Source: an uncultured Pelagibacteraceae bacterium
GTDB lineage: Bacteria; Pseudomonadota; Alphaproteobacteria; Pelagibacterales; Pelagibacteraceae
Direction: 5' to 3'
DNA: 64,000 bases
Assembly (NCBI GenBank): GCA_902517535.1
Contig: CABYCK010000003.1
Coordinates: 27,278-91,277, forward strand
Positions 63,853 through 64,000 of this stretch are shown one piece after another (position 1 is the first letter of the stretch; each line of letters starts with the position of its first letter). The translations under genes were made by a program, and so were the position numbers. The notes beneath the pieces were generated by a model. The model made no database searches and had not been told where the DNA came from. It worked only from the letters and a program-made list of their open reading frames with translations.

Positions 63853-64000
63853 TTATTGGATAGTATTATTATCAAAATTTACTTCGTGAAGATAAAAATT
63901 AATAATATTCTCTAAAGCTGAAACTTTTTCTTTTAATGATATAGACTCAAGTAACTTTTGCTTTTCCTCGTTGGTTACAGGAGCTATCATTGCCAAGGTA
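63853..64000 (-). CDS. LON substrate-binding-domain protein, C-terminal part
   Basis: The 5' end lies outside the right edge. The visible 48 residues read TLAMIAPVTNEEKQKLLES, then LKEKVSALENIINFYL, before the stop at 63853-63855. LAM-APV..EKQ.LLE....K is typical for the C-terminal helices of stand-alone LON peptidase N-terminal-domain proteins of Alphaproteobacteria. These lack the protease part, and their function is not well known. It converges on rho with one base between stops. Confidence 0.6.
   Translation of the reverse strand, partial: TLAMIAPVTNEEKQKLLESISLKEKVSALENIINFYLHEVNFDNNTIQ

Noticed and set aside
1..64000. CRISPR arrays, insertion sequences, prophage or defence genes
   Set aside because: None seen: no spaced repeats, transposase, integrase, restriction or toxin-antitoxin genes in any frame I read.

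Overview
The window is a dense, AT-rich chromosomal segment from a free-living alphaproteobacterium. It is most likely a member of the SAR11 clade (Candidatus Pelagibacterales). The reasons are the very low GC content, the near absence of intergenic DNA, short versions of many core proteins, a gene order that matches the alphaproteobacterial backbone with several members deleted, and lysine/isoleucine/asparagine-rich proteins. I see no tRNA, rRNA, CRISPR array, insertion sequence, integrase or prophage gene. About 75 protein genes are supported. They include three small ones inside apparent gaps (28511-28681, 31036-31143, 50389-50523), two cut by the window edges and one broken by a single-base frameshift.

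Layout. 0-0.7 kb: the end of a GNAT-type acyltransferase that runs in from the left. 0.7-13.6 kb: one long minus-strand backbone, tsaB-fur-miaB-phoH-ybeY-lnt-metK-nusA-infB-rbfA-rpsO-pnp, covering RNA modification, translation initiation, transcription elongation and RNA decay. rimI, corC, trmB, rimP, ylxR and truB, which usually lie between these genes in relatives, are missing here. 13.6-16.2 kb: two cell-envelope enzymes (a polysaccharide deacetylase and a Bax-like glucosaminidase) inserted into the backbone, which then continues with nfuA-trpS-murJ to 19.3 kb. 19.3-24.8 kb: maeB, then dolP-rsmI, lpoA and rdgB. 24.8-31.0 kb: grpE-dnaK-dnaJ, dapB, nth and a PfkB kinase. 31.0-34.5 kb: an ArfA-like ribosome-rescue peptide overlapping a pseudo-receiver regulator, an L,D-transpeptidase, yggS, a ThiE-like protein and a porin.

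34.7-48.5 kb: DUF3576 lipoprotein-leuS-lptE-holA (+), and parB-parA-rsmG-mnmG-mnmE-ubiH-like (-), then ftsK-lolA (+). Two parS-like palindromes lie inside rsmG. 48.5-52.5 kb: a GNAT gene, a HIT protein, and the histidine genes hisE-hisF-(small basic ORF)-hisA-hisH-hisB (-). 52.6-59.8 kb: hslVU, a frameshifted smr, timA-like, fxsA, secB, dnaQ, coaE, aroE, maf and ppsR. 59.8-60.1 kb: the largest intergenic region, between ppsR and hemE, which by analogy with Caulobacter and Rickettsia is the best candidate for oriC. 60.1-64.0 kb: hemE-hemH-hemJ-rho, then the end of a LON-domain protein cut by the right edge.

Taken together this looks like an origin-proximal region, with a candidate origin, parAB and parS within 20 kb. 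The main points worth checking are the candidate oriC and the parS pair, an intrinsic terminator abutting the nusA ribosome binding site, a terminator encoded inside a reading frame, the ArfA-like peptide coupled to a pseudo-receiver regulator, the A9-run frameshift in smr, and the extreme start-to-start and end-to-end packing of genes.
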